64,000 nucleotides of DNA from Henningerozyma blattae CBS 6284 (taxonomy: Eukaryota; Ascomycota; Saccharomycetes; Saccharomycetales; Saccharomycetaceae), in contig NC_020191.1 of NCBI RefSeq assembly GCF_000315915.1, forward strand, positions 1 to 64,000, read 5' to 3'. The translations under genes and the position numbers were made by a program. Of this stretch, positions 42,329 to 53,121 are shown in pieces; position 1 is the first letter of the stretch; every line of letters starts with the position of its first letter. Under the pieces are notes generated by a model that was not told the origin of the DNA, did not search any database, and saw only the letters and a list, made by a program, of their open reading frames with translations.

Positions 42329-43717
42329 TTGTGAAGATGTAAATATATATGGTAGTAGTGTTCTTATTTATAATAAAATTAAAACGTTAAAAAACTAATA
42401 AAAAATAAAGAGCAAGAGTTTTTTATTTTTGTATACAAGTTTAATGTATTAAAGCTCATCGATTAATAAAATTTCAATTCCTAACTAAATTTTCAATTAT
42501 TTCAAAAATTCCCAACTAAGGATTTTCCCTAACGAGAAGAAATTTCTTAAAATGGCAATACAGATCCCAGCAAATACAAATACATTTTCACTTTAAATAT
42601 AAGGATGTATATAACTATAATTTACTAGCAGTTTAAAGTATCTATATATATTTGCTTTCAAAGGATTAACCCTGATGAAATTTAAAGTACTTTGTCAATA
42701 TCGTCTCAATTCTAATAAAAAAATAAAATGAAACACAGCCAGAAACTGCATTAAAAGAAAAGATGCACCATCTAACTAGTTCTTTTTGTTCTTGAAGCTT
42801 CTTATCAATAATCACACCTTATCATGCTGCACAATACAAGGACCTCTGATAAGAAACTCAATAATAGAATAATAGATTACGAAGTATAATCATCTCCATA
42901 TATAGTAACTAACACGAGTAAGGCAAACCGGAACGAATGACATTGCCAGCATAGATTCTCTTGTGAATTATTTTTATCCACTTTTTTATTCAAGACTCCT
43001 CTTAGACTCTTTTTTCATTATTTTTACTCTCCCCCATATTTTAAATTAGTCTAATATATATAGTAATTTACTTAATTAGCTTTATTAATTAATTAACTCG
43101 GAGCCAAAAATTTCTGCAGTGATCTCGTGACTCGGTCGCCGGATTTTTACCCGGCCAAATAATGCCTTCACCATTTTGGACGTCACTTCTAAAGTGAACC
43201 AGCTTTTTGACGTTGATTCGGTTGACAATAAAGCCTGTTTATTTCTAAGGTTTAGAAAGAAGATTATTGGCCCAAATAGGGTACTAGTGCGGATGCTTCT
43301 ATGTTGATGAAGATGATCCAAAACGGTAACCAACTGCATCGGGGAAAAAAGTCCCAAAAGTACATAAGGAACGAGTAAAATACGAATTTGGTTTATTTTG
43401 ACATGTCAAATTAAATTTCAAATCTAATTTCAATTGATCATGAAATTTCTAGTATAGAATTCTCTTTGACAAAAGGGGTTGTTGTTTTACGTTATGTGTT
43501 TGATATGTGTTTATATATGTTTTTTCTTATATATATAAGAATATGGTTTTATCTTGTTCACATTTCTGTTGAATATTGCATTAATAAAAAAATCAATATA
43601 CTAAACTTTTTATTCTTGTATTTCAAAATTATTTAATTTAGAGTCTATGTAGAACTTTGTGTAAGTGTTTTTTATACAAAATATTAGAAATTAATTTCAA
43701 AGGTGGAAATAGAAAAA
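42329..43717. promoter_or_regulatory. Divergent promoter region POP1 / ADE12
   Basis: A 1.4 kb interval. A GC-richer block at 43100-43350 has TGACTC (43128-43133), the Gcn4/Bas1 core, and TTACCCG (43147-43153), a Reb1 core within the hairpin-like GCCGG...CCGGC. It lies about 570 bp from the ADE12 ATG. A 90-codon minus-strand frame through this block has no recognisable family. The rest is AT-rich without features. Confidence 0.5.
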
Positions 43718-45016
43718 ATGGTCAACGTTGTCTTAGGTGCTCAATGGGGGGATGAAGGTAAAGGTAAGTTGGTTGATTTGTTAGTCGGTAAATATGACAT
43801 TGTAGCTCGTTGTGCTGGTGGTAACAATGCTGGTCATACTATCGTTGTTGACGGTGTCAAGTATGATTTCCATATGTTACCTTCAGGTTTAGTTAACCCA
43901 AATTGTCAAAATTTGTTGGGTAATGGTGTAGTTATCCATTTACCATCATTTTTCGAAGAATTAGAAACTTTAGAGAAAAAGGGGTTGAAAGATTGTAGAC
44001 AAAGATTATTTATCTCTTCAAGAGCCCATATTGTATTTGATTTCCATCAAAGAACTGATAAATTAAGAGAATTTGAATTGAAAAATACTTCCAAGAACCA
44101 TAAAAACATTGGTACTACTGGGAAGGGTATTGGTCCAACTTATTCTACCAAAGCTTCTAGATCAGGTATTAGAGTTCATCATTTAGTTAACGATGATCCA
44201 AACTCTTGGGATTTATTTGTTACAAAATACAAGAGATTACTAGAAACCAGAATGAAACGTTATGGTGAATTCGAATACGATTTCGAAGCGGAATTGAATA
44301 GATTTAAGCAATACAAAACTTTATTGAAACCTTTTGTAGTGGATTCAGTAGTATTCATGCACAAGGCAATCAAGGCAAATAAAAAAATCTTAGTTGAAGG
44401 TGCTAATGCTTTAATGTTGGATATTGATTTTGGTACTTATCCATTTGTCACTTCTTCAAACACCGGTATTGGTGGTGTCATTACTGGTTTAGGTATACCA
44501 CCAAGAGCTATCGATCAAACTTTTGGTGTGGTTAAAGCTTATACCACTAGAGTGGGTGAAGGACCTTTCCCTACAGAACAATTAAATGCTGATGGTGAAA
44601 AATTACAAACAATTGGTGCCGAAGTTGGTGTCACCACCGGTAGAAAGCGTCGTTGTGGTTGGTTAGATTTAGTTATTTTGAAATATTCCACTTTAATTAA
44701 TGGTTACACAAGTTTAAACATTACTAAATTAGACGTTTTGGATACTTTCAAAGAAATTCCTGTTGGTATCTCTTATTCCATCAATGGTAAGAAATTGGAT
44801 TTATTCCCAGAGGATTTATTAAATTTAGCTAATGTCGAAGTAGAATATGTCACTTTACCAGGTTGGAACCAAGATATTACTAAAATAACTAAATATGATG
44901 ATTTACCAGTAAATGCAAAGAACTATTTGAAGTACATCGAAGATTTTGTAGGTGTACCAATCGAATGGGTTGGTACTGGTCCATCAAGAGATTCCATGTT
45001 ATACAAAGAAATTTAA
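43718..45016 (+). CDS. ADE12: Adenylosuccinate synthetase
   Basis: This 432-residue enzyme joins aspartate to IMP using GTP, the first committed step from IMP to AMP. The N-terminal loop [21 protein letters not shown] carries the catalytic Asp/His-loop region and the glycine-rich P-loop. [34 protein letters not shown] and [12 protein letters not shown] are all present. The ATG at 43718 is used because MVNVVLG is the family's usual start; the frame is open five codons upstream only to a GTG. Length equals S. cerevisiae Ade12 (433). Codon use is that of a well-expressed gene. Confidence 0.98.
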   Translation: MVNVVLGAQWGDEGKGKLVDLLVGKYDIVARCAGGNNAGHTIVVDGVKYDFHMLPSGLVNPNCQNLLGNGVVIHLPSFFEELETLEKKGLKDCRQRLFISSRAHIVFDFHQRTDKLREFELKNTSKNHKNIGTTGKGIGPTYSTKASRSGIRVHHLVNDDPNSWDLFVTKYKRLLETRMKRYGEFEYDFEAELNRFKQYKTLLKPFVVDSVVFMHKAIKANKKILVEGANALMLDIDFGTYPFVTSSNTGIGGVITGLGIPPRAIDQTFGVVKAYTTRVGEGPFPTEQLNADGEKLQTIGAEVGVTTGRKRRCGWLDLVILKYSTLINGYTSLNITKLDVLDTFKEIPVGISYSINGKKLDLFPEDLLNLANVEVEYVTLPGWNQDITKITKYDDLPVNAKNYLKYIEDFVGVPIEWVGTGPSRDSMLYKEI

Positions 45017-47342
45017 TTCAATTAACCAATTCTTTATTCATTTTCATTTATTCATCTTTATATTTTTAACGAATTAAAAAAAGGAATTATTTTCCAAAGA
45101 ATCATAAAAGCAATGTGTGTCATTTTACGCGACGATTACAATTATATAGAACAGTATTAAATATTTAGTTGTAATTCATCATAGCTTTATTTTTACATAT
45201 TTTCCCGTACATTAAACTCATATAAACGTTCATAAACATTACATTATCTATATTATCTAATCATATTTTTTTTCACATAGTAAATTAGAAGTATTAAATA
45301 TATACTTTTAACTGTCTTTGACAACAAATATTGAATCCAGATATGCTTTTTAAAGAGATACTTGATTGTCTAAAGAATTACAAGTCACAGATATGATAAA
45401 AAAGGAAAATATAAAATTATAATTCTGGACTGTGATGCAAGCGATCCAATAGCAATGAATATTAATACTAACCTAAACTACCACCCTTGTAAATTTCTCA
45501 AGGAATTGTACTCAATTTTTAGTAAAAGTTAGAGGAATAGCTGAACACATTCCTTATTTCGACCCATTCTTCAGTATATGGAAAAATAGTAAATAGAATT
45601 GTGAATCTTTGTATATCCAAAACAGGGTTGTGCATCTTGATTGTTAGCTCCAGTTCACAGCATTACTTCAGGCATTATAATATTAAACAATTTTTAAAGT
45701 TAAGGATTATAAGCCTTCCTTTGATTTTAGGTATTTCTACCTGATTTAGAATAAGGCCTGGGATAACACTTTGGACTATAAAAAATTTTCAACGTTACTT
45801 AAGGGCATTAGAGTATATAACGTTTACAGCGCCTAACCCAAAAGTAGATAGTGTGTTAAAATTCATTTTCTACACAGGTAATTACTTTAACGATTGAAGT
45901 AAAAGTTGTCAATACATTTAGATCATTAATTGATTTTTGATATAAACATTACATAGATAAAATATTGATGTTAATTGTTGTATGAAGTTTATAACCAATT
46001 TTTCGACGTTTTCTACAGTTCTCTTGTGCTAATAGTTAAGTCGATGTTTGATTACTTAAAGGAAGTAGTAGCAATACACCTTATGTATTGAGTGTAGAAA
46101 AGATATACCTAGTTCTGAGCAGTACCGTAGTCAATTGTTTCCTAGAAGGGTTATTATTAGCTAGGAAACATTTTCACATTAGTTTGGTTGGAATTTTGAA
46201 AATTTAGGTTTTGTTCAAAAAACATAACTATTTGTTATTTAAAAAAATTATTATATTGCCAAATCGAAAACTTTAAGAAATTTACATTGCATATATTCTT
46301 AGTTAAACACATATATTTAATACTATTAAAAAAGAAAAAAGAAAGTATTTTTCAGAGTGGTGAATATTTGAGATGAATTAATTATATGTGACATATTGTT
46401 AAAATCACTTTCCAGCAAGAATACTAACCATATTATGGATAAAATTAACTTAATAATCAATAAATTAGTCCTTTTCTCTATATGAAATTTAGCATAATTG
46501 CATTCCCTAAACGTAATAAAATAAAATATTCAATTAATTATTCAAGAATTAAAAAAACAAATATTGAAAAGATAAACAACCGACAGGGCTACCTGAGCAA
46601 AACTTGTCGACTTTCAACTATTACTTATTAATTGCTGTCTTATATAAACAAATTCACTTAAAATATACAAAGAAGCCAGTTATTTATATAATCACACTAA
46701 TAGTGATATGCTACTTAGATATATGAGTACATTTTTAAGAAAGTATTGTCCCATAAAGTTTAGACAGTATCTTACTTCACAATTCATACAGAAAGTCTCT
46801 ATAAGTAAAGTTATGTAATATTTACATTAATATTTATATCACTTATCTATTATTTTGAGAATTTTTTCCAACATCATTATCATTTCAATTTTGCATCGTT
46901 TTCTAATCCAATATGGACTCAAACGTCATTTAACTTTCTAAAGACTGTACCTTTGTTATTGAAATCTCTTTATTTACTTGACTTAATTTAAAGATTTTAA
47001 ATTATTGATCTCTATTTTTCTTTTACCTAGTTTTTGGGATTTCGCGTTTTTGTGATACCTTGGCGGCAAAGTTCCTCGTAGTATAACCTTTTTTATATTG
47101 TGATATTTTTTCGATTAACATTTACAGTTTTTCATTTTTAAAAATTAAAGATTCTAAAACTCAAATTTAAACTTTAGAAATTATACCGTCTAACTGAATT
47201 CTTTTAATATTAATTATTCTTAAATTGCGTGGACGCTATAGATAGTTATATTTAGATAATATATTTCCAAAAAAATTAGTTCAAGTTTAGCCCCAAAATA
47301 GACGGTTTTGTTACAATTAAAATTCGGTTATATAGATAAGTA
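45017..47342. other. 2.3 kb spacer with possible gene relics
   Basis: A large tandem spacer with no intact gene. Minus-strand fragments with coding-like composition occur between 45.5 and 46.2 kb (one listed separately). Two TACTAAC boxes (45466-45472, 46422-46428) match the yeast intron branch point, but no GTATGT donor pairs with them. Upstream of the next gene TGGCGGCAAA (47061-47070) resembles a Ume6 URS1 core or an Rpn4 site. The genes on both sides are adjacent in S. cerevisiae, apart from the orphan gene. Confidence 0.4.
45519..45662 (-). pseudogene. Coding-like relic fragment, unidentified
   Basis: Forty-seven sense codons bounded by stops, including HNPVLDIQRFTILFTIFPYT followed by EEWVEIRNVF. 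Upstream on the same strand (about 45.69-45.8 kb), in another frame, is SVIPGLILNQVEIPKIKGRL. Proteins of this composition are not expected by chance in DNA this AT-rich, but I recognise no family. The plus strand of the same stretch also reads open for about 35 codons, so the direction is not certain. Confidence 0.3.
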
Positions 47343-48602
47343 ATGAGTTTCAATGATAGGCAAAGAAGCAAACCACCTAAGGAGTCAAAGCCCAATTCTA
47401 AAAAACCCCCCAAGATTTTGTCAAAAGATCACTTTGCAGTTTTAAGCCCATCACTTCCATCAGGAACCTCAAAACATTCCTCTTCTGATTCCCAAGAAGA
47501 TTTAGAATTTTTTTCACCTGGGTTACATGATTTTTATTTGAACCCAAGTAACTTTTCAAATGATATGAATTCTCATATTATTTCAGAAAATGGCAATAAT
47601 GTTGATAATTCTTCTCTTCCAACTATAACCCAAAGTTCTATTGGAAATTCTTCCACAAAAATATCTTCTATAAATGGCATGTCTTCAAAAAATGATTCTA
47701 AAGAAAAAGATTCAGAAGATGAAGATTATTCAAGTTCATTCTCTTTCGAAAGGAACAGTGATGAACAAAAATCAACAAAGAGTACAAATAATACTAGAAC
47801 AAAACAGAACTCTCAGCATCATTCTAATAAAAACCAGTCCAGAATATCTGACAGAAATAAACCTAAAAAAAATAGAACTAGTTACATTGAAGATTTTGAA
47901 TCCTCCTCTGAAGAAGAAATAATTGATTTATTTCAAAAGAAAAAAATAGAAAAATTAAAAAAGTCAAGTAATAACAATAATAAACACCATACTTCACTGG
48001 ATACCCATAATAATTCTGAAAATCAACATTATAGGAAACAAAAGCATTGTCGTTTTGAAACTGGAATTTCTCCATATAGTAGCGATAATGACATGGATGA
48101 AGAAGCAAATAGTTTACAGATGGATCTATTCAATCCCAATAATATGACATTCAGAAGTATTGAAGATATTAAAAAACTATCAACTATGTCATTACCAAAC
48201 TTAAATTATTCTACCCCAATAGTAACTAAAGAAATAAGAGAGGAAAGACGTAAAAAATATAGTAAAAAAGAAATTAAGCATTGGAGCTTACAAAGAAAGT
48301 TAAATATTGATAATGGTATAATAGGAGAACCACATAATGATGAAGATGATGTATTAGTGAAGCATATTAATATTTTAAGGAAAGGTAATACAGGAAATAT
48401 TATATCTTTAACTACTAATAGATATGGTGATGTTGATTTTTATACAACTATTCAAGAAAAGTATAAGAATTTTCGAAGAGCTTCAGAGAGTAATCAGAAT
48501 GAAGTAAGAGAACAAAATAAAGCCAATGAACAAAATAAAGATAATGAGCAAAACGAAAGCAACGAACAGAACAATGAGGGGGAAAAGATGCAAGTAAGAT
48601 GA
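47343..48602 (+). CDS. Uncharacterised disordered protein, 419 residues
   Basis: I do not recognise the family. The first 270 residues are Ser/Asn/Lys-rich and mostly disordered, with acidic patches (KEKDSEDEDYSSS, ESSSEEEIIDLF). A more ordered, probably conserved block at about 275-380 contains IEDIKKLSTMSLPNLNYSTP, KKYSKKEIKHWSLQRKLN and LTTNRYGDVDFYTTIQEKYK. The C-terminus has repeated NEQN-type units. There is no signal peptide, membrane segment or zinc motif. It sits between ADE12 and ALG9, which are adjacent in S. cerevisiae, so it is an ancestral gene lost there, a transposed gene or a lineage-specific one. A continuous 419-codon frame with normal yeast composition makes it a real gene. 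Confidence 0.8.
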   Translation: MSFNDRQRSKPPKESKPNSKKPPKILSKDHFAVLSPSLPSGTSKHSSSDSQEDLEFFSPGLHDFYLNPSNFSNDMNSHIISENGNNVDNSSLPTITQSSIGNSSTKISSINGMSSKNDSKEKDSEDEDYSSSFSFERNSDEQKSTKSTNNTRTKQNSQHHSNKNQSRISDRNKPKKNRTSYIEDFESSSEEEIIDLFQKKKIEKLKKSSNNNNKHHTSLDTHNNSENQHYRKQKHCRFETGISPYSSDNDMDEEANSLQMDLFNPNNMTFRSIEDIKKLSTMSLPNLNYSTPIVTKEIREERRKKYSKKEIKHWSLQRKLNIDNGIIGEPHNDEDDVLVKHINILRKGNTGNIISLTTNRYGDVDFYTTIQEKYKNFRRASESNQNEVREQNKANEQNKDNEQNESNEQNNEGEKMQVR

Positions 48603-48843
48603 CTATGCAAATATATGTGAATATAAAGTTCTCGGAAATATTTTATAATATTGTATTTTTTTTTAGAAATTACATAAATATATATTGAGTAAAATAATTT
48701 GTAAATACTCATTATTTTTTTTCGTAAATTAGGTGATATAATGTTGAGGAGCTTTACCTCTTTGATGAAGTCATGAAATAATTTATTGGGTAATGGTATA
48801 AATGTTACAATGGAATGATAAGATCTATAATTATTTGATAATA

Positions 48844-50622
48844 TCACAATTCATCATTGATATTAATTTCTTGTGCCTCGTTTTCGTTAATTTTTGATGT
48901 TAATGATTCAATTAGAGATGAATCACTTATAGACTGACCTTCAATTTTTTCAAATAAACAATAATTAAAATACTTTGTACCATAAATTTTTTTCCAATAT
49001 TTATTTTCAGGTAAAAATTTATCAAATATATTGGTAATACATTGTGGTAAATAAAAGGTTCTCCCTAAAATTTTTGAATTATCTACGTCGATAAATTTTG
49101 AACATTTAATAGTTTTCCAATCAGTATTTTCTTGTAAATCAAATGGATCCATGGAATCTTGATTAATATCAATTGGTTGCATGATATCAATAAAATAATT
49201 ACAGTGTTCAACAGGAATAATTTTATCAGATTCAAATAAATTCATGTTATTCATATTTTGAGGAATAGTTCTAATTTGATTAACAATAGAGGTATTTTCA
49301 ATAAAATCACCTGGTAGTAAGCCATTAAACCCTGATTTAATGAATTTCAATCTCATATTGTCTGGTAAAAAAAATGAAGTTGGATAATGATACCATTCTC
49401 TACCTGTACAAACATTTTGAATTATATTTGTAGGATTAATTTCGGTAGTTGATAACTGGAAGTAAACGCTCAATGGGGCTGTATAATTCAATATTAAAGC
49501 AACAATTCTTGAAATGGATTGTAAAATAATAAAGAGTGATGATACAAAAGTGAAGATTAATTTTAAAAATCTATTCTTATTATTATGATGATTTTTACAA
49601 TTGAATAGGATTGTTAGTTTATGAAATCCTACAGTTGCAGATAAAGTGATTAATGGGTAAATTGGATATAAGAATCTTTCTTCCTTATGAGGTTGAGCAA
49701 TAAATATTAAAACCCAAGAGATTAAAGTTAACCATAATGGCCATAATTTCCAATTAATTAAACCTATTAAAGAGAATAAAATCATTGGTAATGGAAAATT
49801 TAAAATAATATTTTGAATATAATAGTACCAAGGTTCAACACCAAAGATATTTGGACCAGATTCATCAGATGCATTTAAAACATTATAAAATAAAATATTC
49901 CAAGAGACTGGTGCGAATTTCCCATAAAGAATCGAATCAAATGAAATAATTGGTATGGCAACTGTAATAAATAGTACTGTGGAATCAAAAGCAGTTCTTA
50001 AAGTCCACATAATATTATGATTGAAGAAATAATGTAAACATAGCGGTAAACTTTGAATTAAAACAAATGGCCAACCTAATAAACCTGCCAAGAAATTTGT
50101 TCCCAAACTCTTTAGGAAACTTGAATAATTATCTCTTGATAAATAATTGATGGCATATTTTATAGAAATCAAATATAACAGCATAGCTACTGATGATGGT
50201 AATAACTCTACCGAGGCATGGAACCAACCTGGATTAAAGACCTGGAATAATAACCATATATTAGCTGAAGTAGGTGATAAACTTGTGGCTATTTCTAAAT
50301 GTAATAGATATTCCCAGATGAAGCTAACCAATCCTAAAGTGAATCTTACTAAATAGAAGCTCCAAACATTATCCAATTGAGGAAAGATCCAATTGAAAGG
50401 TTTCAATATAAAGGCAAAGGGAGATAGAAACGCCCATGAACGAATAGCGTATTCTGGTGAGTATTCCCAAGTTTGTTTCCCAAACCCATTGACTAATAGG
50501 TTTAAAGGTTCCCAATAATTGAAAGTCTCATCACAATCTGAGATTAGGGAATAGAGTGGTTGAAAAAATAGACGAGAAGTCGCCAGTAATAAGAGCAAAG
50601 TAATAGTAACCCCTTTTGACAT
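48844..50622 (-). CDS. ALG9: Dolichol-P-mannose alpha-1,2-mannosyltransferase Alg9
   Basis: This 592-residue ER membrane enzyme of family GT22 adds the seventh and ninth mannose to the dolichol-linked oligosaccharide for N-glycosylation. An N-terminal membrane helix is followed by the lumenal acidic motif SDCDETFNYWEPLN (Asp31, Glu32), the conserved catalytic loop, and then EYAIRSWAFLSPF. Roughly ten membrane segments span residues 1-390. The motif QPHKEERFLYPIYPL and a lumenal C-terminal domain complete the Alg9 pattern. The S. cerevisiae protein is 555 residues. It is convergent with the orphan gene and divergent from PHO13. Confidence 0.96.
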   Translation of the reverse strand: MSKGVTITLLLLLATSRLFFQPLYSLISDCDETFNYWEPLNLLVNGFGKQTWEYSPEYAIRSWAFLSPFAFILKPFNWIFPQLDNVWSFYLVRFTLGLVSFIWEYLLHLEIATSLSPTSANIWLLFQVFNPGWFHASVELLPSSVAMLLYLISIKYAINYLSRDNYSSFLKSLGTNFLAGLLGWPFVLIQSLPLCLHYFFNHNIMWTLRTAFDSTVLFITVAIPIISFDSILYGKFAPVSWNILFYNVLNASDESGPNIFGVEPWYYYIQNIILNFPLPMILFSLIGLINWKLWPLWLTLISWVLIFIAQPHKEERFLYPIYPLITLSATVGFHKLTILFNCKNHHNNKNRFLKLIFTFVSSLFIILQSISRIVALILNYTAPLSVYFQLSTTEINPTNIIQNVCTGREWYHYPTSFFLPDNMRLKFIKSGFNGLLPGDFIENTSIVNQIRTIPQNMNNMNLFESDKIIPVEHCNYFIDIMQPIDINQDSMDPFDLQENTDWKTIKCSKFIDVDNSKILGRTFYLPQCITNIFDKFLPENKYWKKIYGTKYFNYCLFEKIEGQSISDSSLIESLTSKINENEAQEININDEL

Positions 50623-50844
50623 GTTTGTTTATGATTAAGTAATAGTTCGAGAAGGCTTTTTTATTTCTCTTAAAAAATAGAATGTAATTGGTCTTGCAAT
50701 TTTTTTTTCTATTGTTTTAATACCATCCAATTCTAATGAGTAATATCTTTATTTATGTATTTAAATTGTATTTTTATTATTATTAAAAATATTCTTATTT
50801 TAATTATTAAATTTAATATTGTTATAATTAATATTATTTTATTA

Positions 50845-50911
<67 letters not shown>

Positions 50912-51880
50912 TCTTAGATCCTCAAGCGGTCTTTTCGATTTCCTGAACTAAATGTGTCAGTAAAAAAATAAAAAATTAAATAAATAAATATTTTGGAAAA
51001 AAAATTCTCGGAATTTCGTGTCACAGACACAGGTTATGAGCCCCGATTTATATTGACAGTAATTATTTAATTGAATAAGAATAAAGATTAAAGAGATTAA
51101 ATTTTACTGGGATTCAAGAGAGTTAGACATTGTTATACAGTGTTTAAGATGTAAAGACGATCACTCTATTTAGACATATATAGTAAATACTATAACTAAA
51201 ATGAATATATTTCTTAAATAGTGTTTTTCGATATAAAAAGAAAAACACATTTTAAATAATAAGTCACGTGATAAAAAAGTCTTTTACCACTTAATAGAAA
51301 ATTATATAATCATATTCCAGTAAATTTTATGTATTATATCACACTTGCACCTAATACGTACACACATTTTATTTACCCCTGTTTATTTCAACAGGTGCTT
51401 ATTAGAACAAATAATTCAATTTCGCAAGAATTCTTCCCAAAAAGAGATAAGCAAAAACAAAAATTTTGACACCAATAAAGCACATTAAATTTACAACTAT
51501 ATACTCTCTACTTATTGAGTCTTTCAATAATAAAAACGTGAAATATTAATTCACTACAATTCTAATACATGCCAGAATGCAATTTTCCTAATTAAGTAAT
51601 CATCCCGCTGTCGGCGCTTTCCGGAAAAAGACATAACCCCGTCGGACTTAAATTGTTGTCGGTAATAAAATTTTGGGTTTTCTGAAATTTTTCCAATAAA
51701 TTTCACTATTTCATATTAATAATAATAATAGTAATAATAATAATAATAATATAATAATAATATAATATATATATCATAATCATATTTGTAAAACTATACA
51801 TAATACAATATACTACATAGTTAAAAGAATACAAACGTAAACACGTTAAATTAAAGTACATCTATTTTTAAAAATAAACA
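50623..51880. promoter_or_regulatory. Divergent promoter region ALG9 / PHO13 with microsatellites
   Basis: Contains TTA runs at 50849-50911 and 51717-51762, a CACGTG box at 51265-51270 in the TCACGTGAT context typical of Cbf1, and a short CGG-rich patch at 51602-51665. No gene is seen; the 63-codon frame through the TTA run encodes only poly-Tyr. Confidence 0.55.
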
Positions 51881-52807
51881 ATGACTACTTCCACCATACC
51901 TATCAAAATCTCCACAAAAGCCATTGCCCAAGAATTCTTGGACAAATATGACACTTTCTTATTCGATTGTGATGGTGTCTTATGGCTAGGTTCTCATCTT
52001 TTACCTTCTGTTAAAGAGACTTTGAATCTTCTAGAAGAATCAGGCAAAAAAGTTATGTTTGTCACGAATAACTCTACTAAATCAAGGGCTGCTTACACCA
52101 AGAAATTTGCTTCCTTTGGTATTAAAGCTACTCAAGAACAAATCTTTACCTCTGGTTATGCTGCCGCTGTCTATGTGCGCGATTTCTTGCAATTGACTCC
52201 AGGAAAGGATAAAGTTTGGGTCTTTGGTGAAACTGGGATCTCTGAAGAGTTGAAGTTGATGGGAATCGATTCATTAGGTGGTGCTGACCCAAGACTACTG
52301 GAATCGTTCGACCCGGAAACAAGTCCATTCTTGAAAGATGGTTTGGATCCAGCTGTTACTTGTGTCATTGCAGGTCTCGATACAAAGATTAGTTATCATA
52401 AATTAGCCATGACTTTGAAATATTTACAACAAGATGGTGTCAAGTTCGTAGGCACAAATGTGGATTCTACTTTTCCACAAAAGGGCCATATTTTACCAGG
52501 TGCTGGTTCCATGGTGGAATCAATTGCCTTTGCAGCTGGTAAAAAACCAGTTTACTGTGGTAAACCAAACCAAAATATGTTGAACTCCATTGCTTCAGTG
52601 ATGGATCTTGATAGATCAAGAACTTGTATGGTAGGTGATAGATTGAACACAGACATGAGATTTGGTACCGAAGGTAACTTGGGTGGTACTTTATTAGTAT
52701 TGACTGGTATCGAAACTGAAGAAAGAGCTTTACAAAAATCAGATGAATATCCAACTCCAAAATATTATGCTGAAAAATTAGGTGATGTTTATGAATTGAC
52801 TCATTAA
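51881..52807 (+). CDS. PHO13: HAD-family phosphatase Pho13 (metabolite repair)
   Basis: This 308-residue cytosolic haloacid dehalogenase phosphatase was first known as p-nitrophenylphosphatase. The family destroys side products of glycolysis and the pentose phosphate pathway such as 2-phosphoglycolate, 4-phosphoerythronate and 2-phospholactate. Motif I is [10 protein letters not shown] (Asp29 nucleophile, Asp31). Motif II is the VTNNSTKSR segment, and motif IV is [13 protein letters not shown]. The substrate-cap segment contains [19 protein letters not shown]. Length matches S. cerevisiae (312). It is a chromosome IV series gene (YDL236W). Confidence 0.97.
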   Translation: MTTSTIPIKISTKAIAQEFLDKYDTFLFDCDGVLWLGSHLLPSVKETLNLLEESGKKVMFVTNNSTKSRAAYTKKFASFGIKATQEQIFTSGYAAAVYVRDFLQLTPGKDKVWVFGETGISEELKLMGIDSLGGADPRLLESFDPETSPFLKDGLDPAVTCVIAGLDTKISYHKLAMTLKYLQQDGVKFVGTNVDSTFPQKGHILPGAGSMVESIAFAAGKKPVYCGKPNQNMLNSIASVMDLDRSRTCMVGDRLNTDMRFGTEGNLGGTLLVLTGIETEERALQKSDEYPTPKYYAEKLGDVYELTH

Positions 52808-53121
52808 AGAAATGTAATTTGCTCTTGAAGTACTCTTCTATTTTTTTAACATTCCTACTCTTTTTAACGTACTTTACTCTTCTTTTTATAGATATATATG
52901 TTTTATGAGATACTTTTATACATTAGATGTAATGACTTTATTACGACTCGATAATTATACCTCCTTACAATCGCGTAAATATAACGCGTGAACCAATATC
53001 GTATATATAAGAGCCATCGATTAATATAGAAAAAAAAAATATAATATAAAATAATCAACAAATAAACAACTATATATGATTAAACTTTAATTAAATAATC
53101 CAACTATATTTATACACGAAT
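52808..53121 (+). promoter_or_regulatory. MGS1 promoter with MCB
   Basis: ACGCGT at 52984-52989, with TCGCGTAA at 52971-52978 just before it, lies 130-150 bp upstream of the MGS1 ATG. This is the usual position and type of site for S-phase genes controlled by MBF. TATA-like TATATATAA follows. Confidence 0.55.

Noticed and set aside
43703..43717. GTG start five codons upstream of ADE12
   Set aside because: Yeast genes start at ATG, and MVNVVLG at 43718 is the conserved N-terminus.
45466..45522. TACTAAC followed by TTTTTAG and a short open exon-like stretch
   Set aside because: No GTATGT-type donor lies upstream within a usual distance, and the putative exon ends after about 24 codons. Chance or relic is likelier than a spliced gene.
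50755..50946. Poly-Tyr frame through the TTA microsatellite
   Set aside because: Simple translation of a trinucleotide repeat, not a gene.
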